A stretch of DNA of 64,000 nt from Paenalcaligenes sp052103955 (GTDB lineage Bacteria; Pseudomonadota; Gammaproteobacteria; Burkholderiales; Burkholderiaceae_B): assembly GCA_052103955.1 (NCBI GenBank), contig JBQELO010000005.1, positions 62,001 through 126,000 of the forward strand, read 5' to 3'. Each line of letters starts with the position of its first letter. Position 1 is the first letter of the stretch. Made by a program: the position numbers and the translations under genes. The notes under the pieces are model-generated. The model saw only the letters and a list, made by a program, of their open reading frames with translations, was not told where the DNA came from and searched no databases. This document shows positions 8,382 to 17,643 of the stretch, piece by piece.

Positions 8382-9008
8382 TTATAGCAGCTTTGCATTC
8401 AAAGTGTAGGTACCCGTCAGGCTAGCCTGCGCCAAAATATGGCCTTGCATTGCCACTTTAGCCTCGGCCCCACCGAACTTACCTTCTAGCGGCAGTTCTT
8501 CTATATCTAGGGCATACACCGTAAAAATATAACGGTGCGGCAAGGCATCATTCCACGGCGGGCACGGGCCATCATAACCAAAGTAATCCCCACTCATGTC
8601 ACGATCATGAGCAAAGAATTTACTGTAGTCATTCAACCCCTGGCGCGTGCCGCCTGGTGCTAAAGGCCCTGCTTTCCCTCTAGGGGTAACGCGGTCTGAA
8701 TAGGCGCCTTCTGCCACCTCATGGCTATCGGCTGGAATATCCACCAATACCCAATGATAGAAATCCGTACGCGGCGTATCAGCAGCCACCTCTTTGCCGG
8801 GCTGGTTAAAATCATCCAGCACTGCAGGTACATCTGGGTCTACACAAAGAATAAGGAAAGAGCGGGTTCCCTCGGGAACATCCTCCCAGGCCAGATGCGG
8901 GTTGGCATTACCTGCCAATGCCACTTTGGTCGTGGCATCAGCGCGGCCAAAGGCCAAACGCTCTGGAATCACAGCCTGATCAGTAAAAGAGTCACTACGT
9001 AACTTCAT
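8382..9008 (-). CDS. YbhB/YbcL-family PEBP (Raf kinase inhibitor-like) protein
   Basis: A 208-residue phosphatidylethanolamine-binding-fold protein. Hallmarks are SPHLAW-like NPHLAWEDVP, the ligand-pocket DPDVP (about residue 57), FYHWVLVDIP, and the C-terminal block YFGYDGPCPPWND...HRYIFTVYALD. It has no signal peptide, so it is probably cytoplasmic. The bacterial family has no firmly established role; binding of small phosphorylated ligands is suggested. It lies 19 bases downstream of tyrS on the same strand and may be read with it. Confidence 0.9.
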   Translation of the reverse strand: MKLRSDSFTDQAVIPERLAFGRADATTKVALAGNANPHLAWEDVPEGTRSFLILCVDPDVPAVLDDFNQPGKEVAADTPRTDFYHWVLVDIPADSHEVAEGAYSDRVTPRGKAGPLAPGGTRQGLNDYSKFFAHDRDMSGDYFGYDGPCPPWNDALPHRYIFTVYALDIEELPLEGKFGGAEAKVAMQGHILAQASLTGTYTLNAKLL

Positions 9009-9027
9009 AATCCGCCCTCACACACAG

Positions 9028-10112
9028 TCAAGAGACACTTACTCGGGCAAAACGTCGTTTACCCACTTGCAGCACGTATGTACCGGCAGCAAGCTCTAAG
9101 GCCTTATCTTCAACCTTAACGCCATCAATGCGTACACCACCTTGTTCGATACTACGGTTGGCTTCGCTATTGGATGGAACCAGTCCTGCTTCGCGCAATA
9201 GTTTTACTATACCAATTGGCGCACCACTTACACTAACTTCCGGCATGTTCTCGGGGATTTCACCATGTCGGAAACGTGCGTCGAAATCGCGTAGCGCATC
9301 CTCAGCAGCCTGAGCCGAATGGAAACGCGTAATGATCTCTTGTGCCAACGCCACTTTAATATCACGTGGGTTCGCACCTTGCTCAACACTGGCTTTCAAT
9401 GCATTGATATCGGCCATGCTCTTGAAGGACAACAACTCATAGTACATCCACATCAAGGTATCTGACACGGACATGATCTTACCGAACATGGAATCCGCGT
9501 TTTCGGTAATACCAATGTAGTTACCTTTGGATTTGGACATTTTTTCAACGCCATCCAAACCCACCAGCAACGGCATAGTCAAAATGCACTGCGGCTCTTG
9601 ACCATATTCTTTTTGCAGCTCACGGCCCACTAGCAAGTTAAATTTCTGATCCGTCCCCCCCAGCTCTAGATCAGCTTTCAACATCACGGAGTCATAGCCT
9701 TGCAGCAATGGATACAAGAACTCGTGCACCGAAATAGGCGTGTGTGACTGGAAGCGTTTGGTGAAGTCATCACGCTCCATCATGCGTGCCACGGTATAAC
9801 GCGAAGCCAATTGAATCATGCCACGCGAGCCCAACTGGTCGCACCACTCTGAGTTATATCGCACTTCCATGCGGCTCTCGTCCAGGATCAGTTTGGCCTG
9901 ATCATAATAAGTCTGCGCATTTGACTTGACCTGCTCTGGGGTCAGTGGCGGACGAGTAGNNNNNNNNNNNNNNNNNNNNNNNNNNNNNNNNNNNNNNNNN
10001 NNNNNNNNNNNNNNNNNNNNNNNNNNNNNNNNNNNNNNNNNNNNNNNNNNNNNNNNNNNATATCAAGTGCGGCTTGCACTTCTGGAGTAATAGTAAAGTC
10101 GGGGGAGGACAT
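9028..10112 (-). CDS. tyrS: Tyrosyl-tRNA synthetase, interrupted by an assembly gap
   Basis: The C-terminal part (9028-9958) is unambiguous TyrS: a TRPPLTPEQ-like start, EVRYNSEW, the KMSKS motif in GVEKMSKSKGNYIG, and an S4-like RNA-binding tail. The N-terminus is MSSPDFTITPEVQAALD with ATG at 10112. In between lie 100 N, and the two halves are out of frame across them. TyrS homologues need about 80 residues here, including the HIGH-type ATP motif, so the true gap is nearer 240 bases than 100. The gene is best treated as intact in the organism. It is divergent from the M23 peptidase gene. Confidence 0.95.
9960..10059. other. Assembly gap of 100 N
   Basis: Exactly 100 undetermined bases inside tyrS, the conventional placeholder for a scaffold gap of unknown length. 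Flanking reading frames do not match, confirming that the length is not real. Confidence 1.
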
Positions 10113-10355
10113 AATCTGCCTAATTTTTTCTCGAAAATACTCGATAAATTGAGTCAAATGCGCTAGGATACTAGTGTTTATCAGATCATCACGAGTGATC
10201 AGTGTAAACCCCCATATCTTAACAGAACGCTAATCAGCTTCGCTACGAAGAATAATTTAACGTTCTGGCTCCCTGCTACGTTACTTGCATTGCTAGGCCA
10301 TATGCCCTGCGACAGGACATATTTTCTGCAATGCCAACCGCTAGGTTTTGCTTCA

Positions 10356-11738
10356 ATGCTAGAAAAAGAGATCAACGGAACCACCACCGCCACCGTCCGC
10401 AGCAAACGCATAACCAGACCCGCTCGCCTGATACAAAAAGGCCTGTTAGTACTTGCCCTTGGCATGTTCGCAGGCGCCGCCGCTATTGCTGTAAACCCGT
10501 CATCGAACGACGACAGCAAGCCGCTGGTGTATCAAGCTCGCACCACGCTGGATTTGCCTTTTTCGGTTGAGTCACTAGACAGCAGCTTTTCTGATCCCTT
10601 TATTCAAGAAACCCGCATCCGTCGCGGTGACACGCTAGCGTCAATACTGCAGCGTCTGAATATTCGTGAAGAAGGCCTGCAACAGTTCCTAACGCACAAC
10701 AAAGATGCGCGCTCAATCTACAAGCTGTACCCAGGTCGCACTGTACGCGCCGCCTTGGACGAGAACAATCAACTTCAATCGCTCAGTTATTTCCACTCCC
10801 CTTCCAGTACCGAAAACGGTAAACCAGCATCACGCTGGCTAGAAGTACGCCCTGATGAGGCCGGTGGTTTTACAGCTAGCGAAGAAGTCTCTATTGCTAC
10901 CCCCAACATACAAATCGCCGAGGCCGAAATTCGCACCTCGCTGTTTGGTGCTACCGATACCGCGGGCATCCCCGACAGTATCGCGCTGCAGATTCCAGAA
11001 ATTTTGGGCAGTAAAGTAGACTTCATTAAAGACTTACGCACTGGCGACAAGCTGCGCGTGATCTACGAAACCTACAATCAAAACGGCCAACAAGTTGGCT
11101 CTGGCCGCATCTTGGCATTGGAATTTGAAAACCAAGGCAAAACCCACGAAGCGCTATGGTTCAGTGAGTCCGGCTCCAGCAACGGTGGCAGCTATTACGA
11201 TGCCGCCGGCCAAAGCTTGCAAGGCGCTTTCCTGCGTAACGCCCTGAAATTCACCCGTATTAGCTCTACATTTGGTGGTCGTCGCCACCCTATCAGCGGA
11301 AAATGGCGCGGTCACAAAGGCGTGGACTACGCAGCACCTACTGGTACCCCCATTCATGCCACCGCTGATGGCGTGGTTGAGTTTGTAGGCGTACAAAATG
11401 GTTACGGTAACGTCATCATTCTGAAGCACCACAGCAACTACAGTACGCTGTATGCTCACCAAAACGGCTTCGCTCAAGGGATACGCAAAGGTGATCGCAT
11501 AGAACAAGGCCAATTAATTGGCTACGTGGGTTCCACAGGTTGGTCTACTGGCCCACATTTGCACTACGAGTTCCGTGTTGATGGCACCCCTGTAGACCCT
11601 CTTGCTATGGATTTGCCTGTAGCACGCAAACTAGAACCCGCCCGACTGCAAGCATTCCAGACACAAGTAGGCCAATACAAAACACAGTTGGCACTACTGC
11701 AAAGCCGCCAAGAACTACTAGCAGCCAACAGCAACTAA
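10356..11738 (+). CDS. M23-family murein DD-endopeptidase, membrane anchored
   Basis: A cell-wall hydrolase probably acting on peptidoglycan cross-links in the periplasm. One N-terminal transmembrane helix (GLLVLALGMFAGAAAIAV) is followed by an OapA/LysM-like region (RRGDTLASILQRLNI, LYPGRTV) and a C-terminal LytM/M23 domain with zinc ligands in GHKGVDYAAP and GPHLHYEF. I prefer the ATG at 10356 (MLEKEING), giving 460 residues; 22 more codons are open upstream but look unlike the family. It resembles the MepM group. A terminator separates it from anmK, and tyrS is divergent. Confidence 0.93.
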   Translation: MLEKEINGTTTATVRSKRITRPARLIQKGLLVLALGMFAGAAAIAVNPSSNDDSKPLVYQARTTLDLPFSVESLDSSFSDPFIQETRIRRGDTLASILQRLNIREEGLQQFLTHNKDARSIYKLYPGRTVRAALDENNQLQSLSYFHSPSSTENGKPASRWLEVRPDEAGGFTASEEVSIATPNIQIAEAEIRTSLFGATDTAGIPDSIALQIPEILGSKVDFIKDLRTGDKLRVIYETYNQNGQQVGSGRILALEFENQGKTHEALWFSESGSSNGGSYYDAAGQSLQGAFLRNALKFTRISSTFGGRRHPISGKWRGHKGVDYAAPTGTPIHATADGVVEFVGVQNGYGNVIILKHHSNYSTLYAHQNGFAQGIRKGDRIEQGQLIGYVGSTGWSTGPHLHYEFRVDGTPVDPLAMDLPVARKLEPARLQAFQTQVGQYKTQLALLQSRQELLAANSN

Positions 11739-11750
11739 TATTCTTACCTC

Positions 11751-11780
11751 AACGGCACCGCTAGACGGTGCCGTTTTTTT
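11751..11780 (+). terminator. Terminator ending at the anmK start codon
   Basis: AACGGCACCG (11751-11760) pairs with the complement at 11765-11774, followed by seven T at 11774-11780. The ATG of anmK begins at the next base, 11781. It terminates the M23 gene but also occupies the whole normal ribosome-binding region of anmK. Confidence 0.9.
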
Positions 11781-12890
11781 ATGACCATGTCACAAAACGA
11801 ACTGTATATAGGCTTAATGTCTGGCACCAGCACCGATGGCGTGGATGCTGTACTGGCCCGCTTTGATGGTCAACACTTACCCCAAATTGTGGATGCAGCG
11901 TCCTGCGAGCTTCCTGCCACTCTGCGTCAGCAACTGCTGAGCCTAAACCACCCCGGTGACAACGAGCTTGAGCGTGCTAACCTAGCGGCAATCGCCCTCA
12001 CCCACTGCTACGCAGACGTATGCCAACGCCTGCTACAGCAACAACAATTATCGGCTAACGCTATACGCGCTATTGGTGCGCATGGCCAAACCGTACGCCA
12101 TCGCCCCGAATTAGGCTTCACCATACAACTGAATGCTCCGGCCCTACTGGCTGAGCTGACCAATATTGCTGTAATTGCTGATTTTCGCAGCCGTGACATT
12201 GCCGCTGGTGGGCAAGGTGCGCCACTGGTGCCTAGTGTGCATCAAGGGTTATTCGCCTGCGAGCACCCGCGTGTAATCTTAAACCTGGGCGGCATTGCGA
12301 ACATTAGCATCCTGCACCCATCTGAAGCACTACGCGGCTTTGATACAGGCCCCGCCAGCATGCTGATGGACTATTGGGTAGGCAAGCACCAAGGCCTGCC
12401 TTACGATGCCGCTGGCGCATGGGCCAGCAGCGGCAGCGTCATACCTGCACTACTAGACGCCATGCTTGCAGAACCTTGGTTGCAACTGGCGCCACCCAAG
12501 TCCACCGGCAGGGACTTATTCAATGCACACTGGCTAGAACAACAAGTGCAAAACCATGCACTACATGCTTCCCCTGCCGATGTACAAGCTACTTTATTAG
12601 AACTGACTGCACGCAGCGTCAGCGATGCCATACAGCGTTATGCTGCCGGCACAAAAGAGATTTTGGTATGTGGTGGTGGCGCATTCAACAGCGCCCTCTT
12701 GCAACGCATCACCCAATTAAGTGGCATCACAGTACGCAGTACCGATGCGCTGGGTCTGCACCCACAGCATGTAGAAGCCTTGGCTTTTGCATGGCTTGCC
12801 CATGCCCATGTACATGGCATCAAAGCAAATGCCCCGGTAGTAACCGGGGCACGTCATTCAGTAATGCTTGGCGCCTACTACCCAGCCTAA
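11781..12890 (+). CDS. anmK: Anhydro-N-acetylmuramic acid kinase
   Basis: AnmK phosphorylates and opens 1,6-anhydroMurNAc released during peptidoglycan turnover, giving MurNAc-6-phosphate. The protein begins at or near YIGLMSGTSTDGVD (phosphate loop) and has AIGAHGQTVRH, NLGGIANIS, GFDTGPASMLMD and CGGGAFN, all family blocks. Length of 369 is normal. The start is ATG 11781 or ATG 11787; neither has a Shine-Dalgarno sequence because a terminator hairpin and its T tract end at 11780. Expression may depend on readthrough or on a leaderless message. The neighbour is a peptidoglycan hydrolase, which fits recycling. Confidence 0.95.
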   Translation: MTMSQNELYIGLMSGTSTDGVDAVLARFDGQHLPQIVDAASCELPATLRQQLLSLNHPGDNELERANLAAIALTHCYADVCQRLLQQQQLSANAIRAIGAHGQTVRHRPELGFTIQLNAPALLAELTNIAVIADFRSRDIAAGGQGAPLVPSVHQGLFACEHPRVILNLGGIANISILHPSEALRGFDTGPASMLMDYWVGKHQGLPYDAAGAWASSGSVIPALLDAMLAEPWLQLAPPKSTGRDLFNAHWLEQQVQNHALHASPADVQATLLELTARSVSDAIQRYAAGTKEILVCGGGAFNSALLQRITQLSGITVRSTDALGLHPQHVEALAFAWLAHAHVHGIKANAPVVTGARHSVMLGAYYPA

Positions 12891-12912
12891 CTTGCGTGGT
12901 AGTAGGTTTTTT
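12874..12912 (+). terminator. Terminator overlapping the anmK 3' end
   Basis: CCTACTACC at 12874-12882 pairs perfectly with 12898-12906, followed by six T at 12907-12912. The left arm lies inside the last codons of anmK. It faces the converging erpA gene. Confidence 0.85.
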
Positions 12913-12923
12913 GCGCCTATTGC

Positions 12924-13292
12924 TTATACCGAGAAAGAAGACCCGCAACCACAGGTAGTGGACGCATTCGGGTTACGGATAACGAATTGCGCACCGTCAA
13001 TATCGTCTTTGTAATCAATTTCGGCCCCAACTAAATATTGGAAGCTCATAGGGTCGATCAGCAATTGCACGCCGCTTTTATCGACAGTGGTGTCATCATC
13101 GTTCACCACATCGTCAAACGTAAAGCCATACTGAAAGCCGGAACAACCACCGCCCTGCACAAAGACGCGCAGTTTTAAATCGGGGTTACCTTCTTCCAAC
13201 AACAGCTCACGCACTTTCTCTACTGCTGAATCACTAAACAGCAACGGAGCAGGAGGCGCCTGCAAATCAATAGTTTCGGTAAGGGTACTCAT
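12924..13292 (-). CDS. erpA: Iron-sulfur cluster insertion protein ErpA
   Basis: A-type Fe-S carrier that delivers clusters to apoproteins, including isoprenoid-pathway enzymes in E. coli. 122 residues with the three conserved ligands C50 (GGGCSGFQYGF), C114 and C116 (TCGCGSSF). I chose ATG 13292 (MSTLTET), which has GGAG 9-12 bases upstream; five extra codons are open upstream. The gene follows the DUF6776-like gene on the same strand, a usual arrangement in Burkholderiales. Confidence 0.95.
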   Translation of the reverse strand: MSTLTETIDLQAPPAPLLFSDSAVEKVRELLLEEGNPDLKLRVFVQGGGCSGFQYGFTFDDVVNDDDTTVDKSGVQLLIDPMSFQYLVGAEIDYKDDIDGAQFVIRNPNASTTCGCGSSFSV

Positions 13293-13333
13293 ACAATACT
13301 CCAGCAATGACCTTTGTCATTCATTTTAAGCTT

Positions 13334-14089
13334 TTACGATCCGCTTGTCGCCTCTGTGGTATTCAGCTCCACTTTACGGGATGCCCGCACGGTTTTGCCT
13401 TCCAGCACACTCATGGTTAATGACCGAATTTCAAAGTCATCGGGTACCACTAACCAACCTTGATCTCGGTTGAACTGCTCAAAGCTCAAGGGGAATTGAG
13501 TTTTACCAGCCGTTGGTACGCCATGCGTGGATTCAGGCTCTTGGCCTTCTGGTAATTCTGCGGTCGCTTCTTCAAGTGTGATGGTGGCGGGCTTGCCGTC
13601 TTGCAGCCCTTCTGCTGTGAAATAGATAGTCCCATCAAAAGGCTTTCCATTCACCATGCTACGTTGCAACAATACCTTATAACGCAGCAAAGGTCCCACC
13701 ATTTCCACATCAAATGCCCGGATACTAATCGTACCCTGCGGCCCTGGCGGCAATAACGTTTCATAAAAAGCCAACTGCTCGCCTAATCGGCTTTTTTCTT
13801 GCTGCATCTTTTGCAGCTCATCTTCTAAACCTTTGATCGCACCTTGCTCAACCTGCAATTGGCCACGCAAGGTATCGGCCACCTGTTGCTCTTGCAGCAA
13901 CTGTTGCTGCAGTTGTTGCATAGCAACCTGCGGCGCATAGTCTTGTTGCGTAGTTGGCTCAGGCAATATCCAGTCGTCTATTGCCATTCCAGCGGCCACA
14001 CCCAACAAGAGCGCAAAACACCAAGAAAGGATACGACTAAAGCTGCCGTGATGGGCAGCGTATGCGGAGGGGGGAACTGATTCTTGCAT
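13334..14089 (-). CDS. Membrane-anchored coiled-coil protein (DUF6776-like)
   Basis: 251 residues. One transmembrane helix (about 22-38) is followed by a Gln-rich coiled coil (about 55-110, with QQLQQQLLQEQQ and KGLEDELQKMQQEKSRL), then a beta-rich domain of about 135 residues. The N-in topology would place the coiled coil and the domain in the periplasm. I recall proteins of this plan in the same place next to erpA in Alcaligenaceae, annotated only as DUF6776; the function is unknown. It lies 48 bases after argC on the same strand. Confidence 0.75.
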   Translation of the reverse strand: MQESVPPSAYAAHHGSFSRILSWCFALLLGVAAGMAIDDWILPEPTTQQDYAPQVAMQQLQQQLLQEQQVADTLRGQLQVEQGAIKGLEDELQKMQQEKSRLGEQLAFYETLLPPGPQGTISIRAFDVEMVGPLLRYKVLLQRSMVNGKPFDGTIYFTAEGLQDGKPATITLEEATAELPEGQEPESTHGVPTAGKTQFPLSFEQFNRDQGWLVVPDDFEIRSLTMSVLEGKTVRASRKVELNTTEATSGS

Positions 14090-14137
14090 ACTTTACAGAC
14101 CGCTTTTCATTGAACTAGTTCCCTGCCCCTTACACCA

Positions 14138-15208
14138 TCAAGGTAGAATCGCAACTAATTCCAAACCCGTAGATTCTGGCAAATCGAACATGACGTTCAT
14201 GTTTTGCACTGCTTGACCTGCCGCACCTTTCACGAGGTTGTCTTGCACCACCAAGATGATCAACTGATCACCATTACCGGGGCGCTGCACAGCAATGCGC
14301 ACATTATTCGATGCTTTCACAGTACGTGTTTCGGGCAAACGACCTGCGGGCAATACATCAATAAAACGCTCGTTAGCGTAACGCTCTTCGTACAAGGCTT
14401 GGAAATCGGTGTCCAGCGCTTCTGGCAAAATACGCGCATAAATTGTCGAGAACATGCCACGGATCATGGGCACCAAATGCGGCACAAAAGTTAGGCCTAC
14501 ATCGGAACCATGGATAATTTTCAAATGTTCAGAAATTTCTGGGTGATGTCTGTGGCCTGCTACACCATAGGCTTTGAAGTTATCGCTAGCCTCGGAGAAC
14601 AGATTGGCCTGGGACGCAGTACGGCCAGCGCCCGACACACCCGATTTGCAGTCAGCAATAATACGCGAGGTATCCACCAGTTTTTTGCCGCCTTCCAGCA
14701 CTGGCAACAAACCGGTTAACACGGTTACAGGGTAGCAGCCTGGATTACCCACAATATTTGCCGAACGAATTTTTTCACGGTTCAACTCAACCAAACCGTA
14801 TACGGACTGATCTTTCAGCAAATCTGGGCACTCATGCGGCATTTTGTACCATTGCTGAAATACATCTGTATCTTGAATACGGAAGTCTGCCGCCAAATCA
14901 ATGACTTTCACACCGTGCTCAAGCAATTTACGGGCTTCTTTCATCGCCACACCGTGCGGCGTCGCAAAGAACACCACGTCGCATTTTTCTAGCTGCGCAG
15001 CATCAGGAGTTTGAAATACCGCATCAATATGGCCACGTAAGTTAGGAAACATGTCTGCTACAGGCATGCCATCTTCTTGGCGCGACGTTACCGCAACAAC
15101 TTCTGCGTTAGGGTGCAGCGCGAGCAATCGCAGCAGTTCAACCCCTGTGTAACCCGTTGCCCCAACAATCCCTACTTTAATACGTGTCGCCGTATCGGAT
15201 GCAGCCAT
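14138..15208 (-). CDS. argC: N-acetyl-gamma-glutamyl-phosphate reductase ArgC
   Basis: The third step of arginine synthesis: NADPH reduction of N-acetylglutamyl phosphate to the semialdehyde. 356 residues with the Rossmann motif VGIVGATGYTGVELLRLL, the catalytic C158 in GNPGCYPVTV, and the AGHRHHPEI block. This is the long (type 1) ArgC form. No other arg genes are adjacent, as usual in this group. Upstream lies the rpsI terminator, so argC has its own promoter in 15209-15311. Confidence 0.97.
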   Translation of the reverse strand: MAASDTATRIKVGIVGATGYTGVELLRLLALHPNAEVVAVTSRQEDGMPVADMFPNLRGHIDAVFQTPDAAQLEKCDVVFFATPHGVAMKEARKLLEHGVKVIDLAADFRIQDTDVFQQWYKMPHECPDLLKDQSVYGLVELNREKIRSANIVGNPGCYPVTVLTGLLPVLEGGKKLVDTSRIIADCKSGVSGAGRTASQANLFSEASDNFKAYGVAGHRHHPEISEHLKIIHGSDVGLTFVPHLVPMIRGMFSTIYARILPEALDTDFQALYEERYANERFIDVLPAGRLPETRTVKASNNVRIAVQRPGNGDQLIILVVQDNLVKGAAGQAVQNMNVMFDLPESTGLELVAILP

Positions 15209-15311
15209 ATCACTAACCCTGAAAAATGCGTAAAAGACAATGAACTATTATGCAGTAAATTGAAGCTCAATGAGGCAAAGCGCGCTCAAAGAGCTCTGCG
15301 CTGTTGCCATA

Positions 15312-15344
15312 CAACAAAACCCCGGCATAACCGGGGTTTTGTTG
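15312..15344 (-). terminator. Terminator of the rplM-rpsI operon
   Basis: Perfect 14-bp stem (CAACAAAACCCCGG at 15312-15325 and 15331-15344) with a 5-base loop and T-rich 3' arm on the minus strand, 40 bases after the rpsI stop. Confidence 0.85.
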
Positions 15345-15383
15345 AGGTGGGCATAGCAAGCCATGCCCAAGCCATAAACAGGA

Positions 15384-15776
15384 TTAGCGTTTGCTGAACT
15401 GTTTACGACGACGTGCTTTGTGGAAACCAACTTTCTTACGCTCAACTTCACGTGCATCACGTGTTACCAAGCCAGCTTGTTTCAGAGTTGTTTTCAACGT
15501 TTCGTCAAAATTGATCAACGCACGTGTCAGACCGTGGCGCACTGCACCAGCTTGGCCGCTGTTACCACCACCGTGTACGTTCACTTTGATGTCAAAGCTT
15601 TCCAAGTGGTTAGTCAGTACCAAAGGTTGACGAACGATCATGCGACCTGTTTCACGAGCAAAGTACTCGTCTACAGGTTTGCCATTGACCACAATAGCGC
15701 CGGAGCCTTTTTTGATGAATACGCGAGCTACCGAAGATTTGCGGCGGCCTGTACCGTAGTTCCAATTACCGATCAT
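15384..15776 (-). CDS. rpsI: 30S ribosomal protein S9
   Basis: 130 residues, including GTGRRKSSVARV near the N-terminus, the GGGNSGQAGAVRHGLTRAL block, and the conserved basic end KARRRKQFSKR that reaches the P-site tRNA. It follows rplM by 9 bases, the universal L13-S9 operon. Confidence 0.98.
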   Translation of the reverse strand: MIGNWNYGTGRRKSSVARVFIKKGSGAIVVNGKPVDEYFARETGRMIVRQPLVLTNHLESFDIKVNVHGGGNSGQAGAVRHGLTRALINFDETLKTTLKQAGLVTRDAREVERKKVGFHKARRRKQFSKR

Positions 15777-15785
15777 GATCTGTCC

Positions 15786-16214
15786 TTAGATTTCCAGCGG
15801 TTTAGGTTGCTGAGCGGTATGTGGGTGCTCTGCACCAGCATATACCTTCAGTTTTTTGGCCATGGCGTAACCCAGAGGACCTTTTGGCAGCATGCCTTTA
15901 ACCGCTTTCTCCATAGCACGACCGGGGAAACGCTCTTGCATGGTTTCGAAATTAGTTTCACTAATACCACCTACGTAACCGGAGTGACGGTAGTATTTTT
16001 TATCCTGAGCTTTGTTACCCGTTACACGGATATCAGCTGCGTTGATGATGATGATGTAATCACCGGTATCAACGTGAGGAGTGTATTCAGGTTTGTGTTT
16101 GCCACGTAGGCGACGTGCGACTTCGCTGGCCACACGACCCAGGACTTTGTCCTTGGCATCGATCACAAACCACTCACGGCGAACTTCCAGCGGCTTAGCC
16201 ACGAAGGTTTTCAT
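15786..16214 (-). CDS. rplM: 50S ribosomal protein L13
   Basis: 142 residues, standard length. KTFVAKP start, WFVIDAKDKVLGRVAS, HVDTGDYIIIINA, KYYRHSGYVGG and the GMLPKGPLG block are all present. First gene of the L13-S9 operon; the promoter must lie in 16215-16339, since the TRAP gene terminator sits at 16340-16375. Confidence 0.98.
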   Translation of the reverse strand: MKTFVAKPLEVRREWFVIDAKDKVLGRVASEVARRLRGKHKPEYTPHVDTGDYIIIINAADIRVTGNKAQDKKYYRHSGYVGGISETNFETMQERFPGRAMEKAVKGMLPKGPLGYAMAKKLKVYAGAEHPHTAQQPKPLEI

Positions 16215-16339
16215 GATGGTTCCTAAGTATAAAAGGTCGCAAAATTACTTTTGCAACAATGCTGCTTTCCACCCCAGCCAAGACGTTATTATTCGCCCGT
16301 GCCAAAAGAGGATAAGCCAAAGCAAAAGATATTAGCACA

Positions 16340-16375
16340 AAAAAGCCCCAAAAGCATAGACTTAAGGGGCTTTTT
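16340..16375 (-). terminator. Terminator behind the TRAP binding protein gene
   Basis: AAAAAGCCCC at 16340-16349 pairs with GGGGCTTTTT at 16366-16375. On the minus strand it ends in a T run, 21 bases after the stop codon at 16397. The symmetrical A/T flanks could allow it to work in both directions. Confidence 0.85.
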
Positions 16376-16396
16376 GCCGTATCAGCGCAACGCTAA

Positions 16397-17503
16397 TTAG
16401 GAACGGCGGCGATTTGCCAGAGCCATACCCAAGTAGTTATCGTAAGCACCTTCAGCTACGCGGAACCAAGGCACCAGCTCGTCGCGGAATGCCATGTAGT
16501 TGTCGTAGATTTTCTTGAAGCCCGCGTTTTGATCGCAGAATTCTTTGTACACCACTTGAGACGCTTCGAAAGAAGCATCCATTACATCGCGTGGGAACGC
16601 TTTCAGTATCGCACCGGAGGCGATCAATCTACGCAATGCACCTGGACCTTGTGTGTCGTAGGTGGTCAGCATTTTACCGCTGGCTGCACGGGCGCAGATC
16701 GCAATGATCTCTTGGTAATGCTTAGGCAATGTTGCCAACGCATCTTGGTTGATGTACAGGGAAACCTGTGCAGAACCTTCCCACCAACCGGGGTAGTAGT
16801 AGTACTTGGCCACTTTATGGAAGCCCAGTTTTTCGTCGTCTACTGGACCAACGAACTCGACGGCATCCAACGTACCTTTTTCCAAGGATGGGTAAATATC
16901 ACCTGGAGGTACTTGCTGAGGCACCACACCCAAACGTGCCAATACTTCGCCAGCAAAACCGGCTGTACGCATTTTCAGACCTTTAAGGTCTTCAACGGAA
17001 TTGATTTCCTTGCGGTACCAACCACCCATTTGCGTACCAGTGTTACCCAGTGGGAAGTTAACGATGTTACGTGTAGCAAACAGCTCACGCATCAATTTCA
17101 TCCCGTCACCTTCGTACATCCACGCCTCCATTTGACGCGCGTTCAGGCCAAATGGCACTGCGGTGTCAAAGCTGAAAGCAGGATCTTTACCGTAGAAATA
17201 GTAGGAAGCAGTTTGACCTGCTTCAACCGTACCATTACCCACAGCATCCATCACTTCAAAGCCGGGAACAATTTCACCAGCGGGGTACAGGCGGATCTGG
17301 AAGTTGCCTTCTGTCGCCTCTTCCACCATTTTGGTAAACAATTGGGCTGTGCCAAACAACGCTGGCAGTGAAGGCCCGTAAGTGGAAGTCATCTTCCAGT
17401 TAATTTTTGGATTGCTTTGCGCAATGGCTGGTGCAGCAAAGGCAGCAGTAGTCCCTGCTACGGCCCCTACACCCGCTTTCTTCAGAAATGAGCGACGCTC
17501 CAT
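16397..17503 (-). CDS. TRAP transporter solute-binding protein (DctP/TakP-like)
   Basis: A 368-residue periplasmic binding protein. The N-terminus has a Tat-type signal (ERRSFLKKAG, then a hydrophobic stretch ending AAPAIAQ). The mature part has the DctP-fold blocks YPAGEIVPGFEVMDAV, GLKMRTAGFAGEVLARLG (with the conserved ligand Arg) and PSLEKGTLDAVEFVGP. The sequence looks like the subgroup binding alpha-keto or monocarboxylic acids (TakP), though the ligand is not proven. No DctQ or DctM membrane partner is in the window, so it is an orphan that must pair with subunits encoded elsewhere. Confidence 0.9.
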   Translation of the reverse strand: MERRSFLKKAGVGAVAGTTAAFAAPAIAQSNPKINWKMTSTYGPSLPALFGTAQLFTKMVEEATEGNFQIRLYPAGEIVPGFEVMDAVGNGTVEAGQTASYYFYGKDPAFSFDTAVPFGLNARQMEAWMYEGDGMKLMRELFATRNIVNFPLGNTGTQMGGWYRKEINSVEDLKGLKMRTAGFAGEVLARLGVVPQQVPPGDIYPSLEKGTLDAVEFVGPVDDEKLGFHKVAKYYYYPGWWEGSAQVSLYINQDALATLPKHYQEIIAICARAASGKMLTTYDTQGPGALRRLIASGAILKAFPRDVMDASFEASQVVYKEFCDQNAGFKKIYDNYMAFRDELVPWFRVAEGAYDNYLGMALANRRRS

Positions 17504-17643
17504 GTTTGCTTTCTCCTTGGCGTTCTTAGCATAGGCAGATGACTAGCCGTCCTTATCTGCCGATTCGATGATAATACACTGTCTTAAAACTCTCTGTACG
17601 TCTAGGCTGCACTTTATTGCACAGACCTGACGAGCATCACGCG

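Noticed and set aside
15420..16109. 229-codon frame antisense to rpsI-rplM
   Set aside because: It spans two ribosomal protein genes and the spacer between them; no protein-like features.
16529..17371. 280-codon frame antisense to the TRAP gene
   Set aside because: Shadow of a well-supported gene; no ribosome site.
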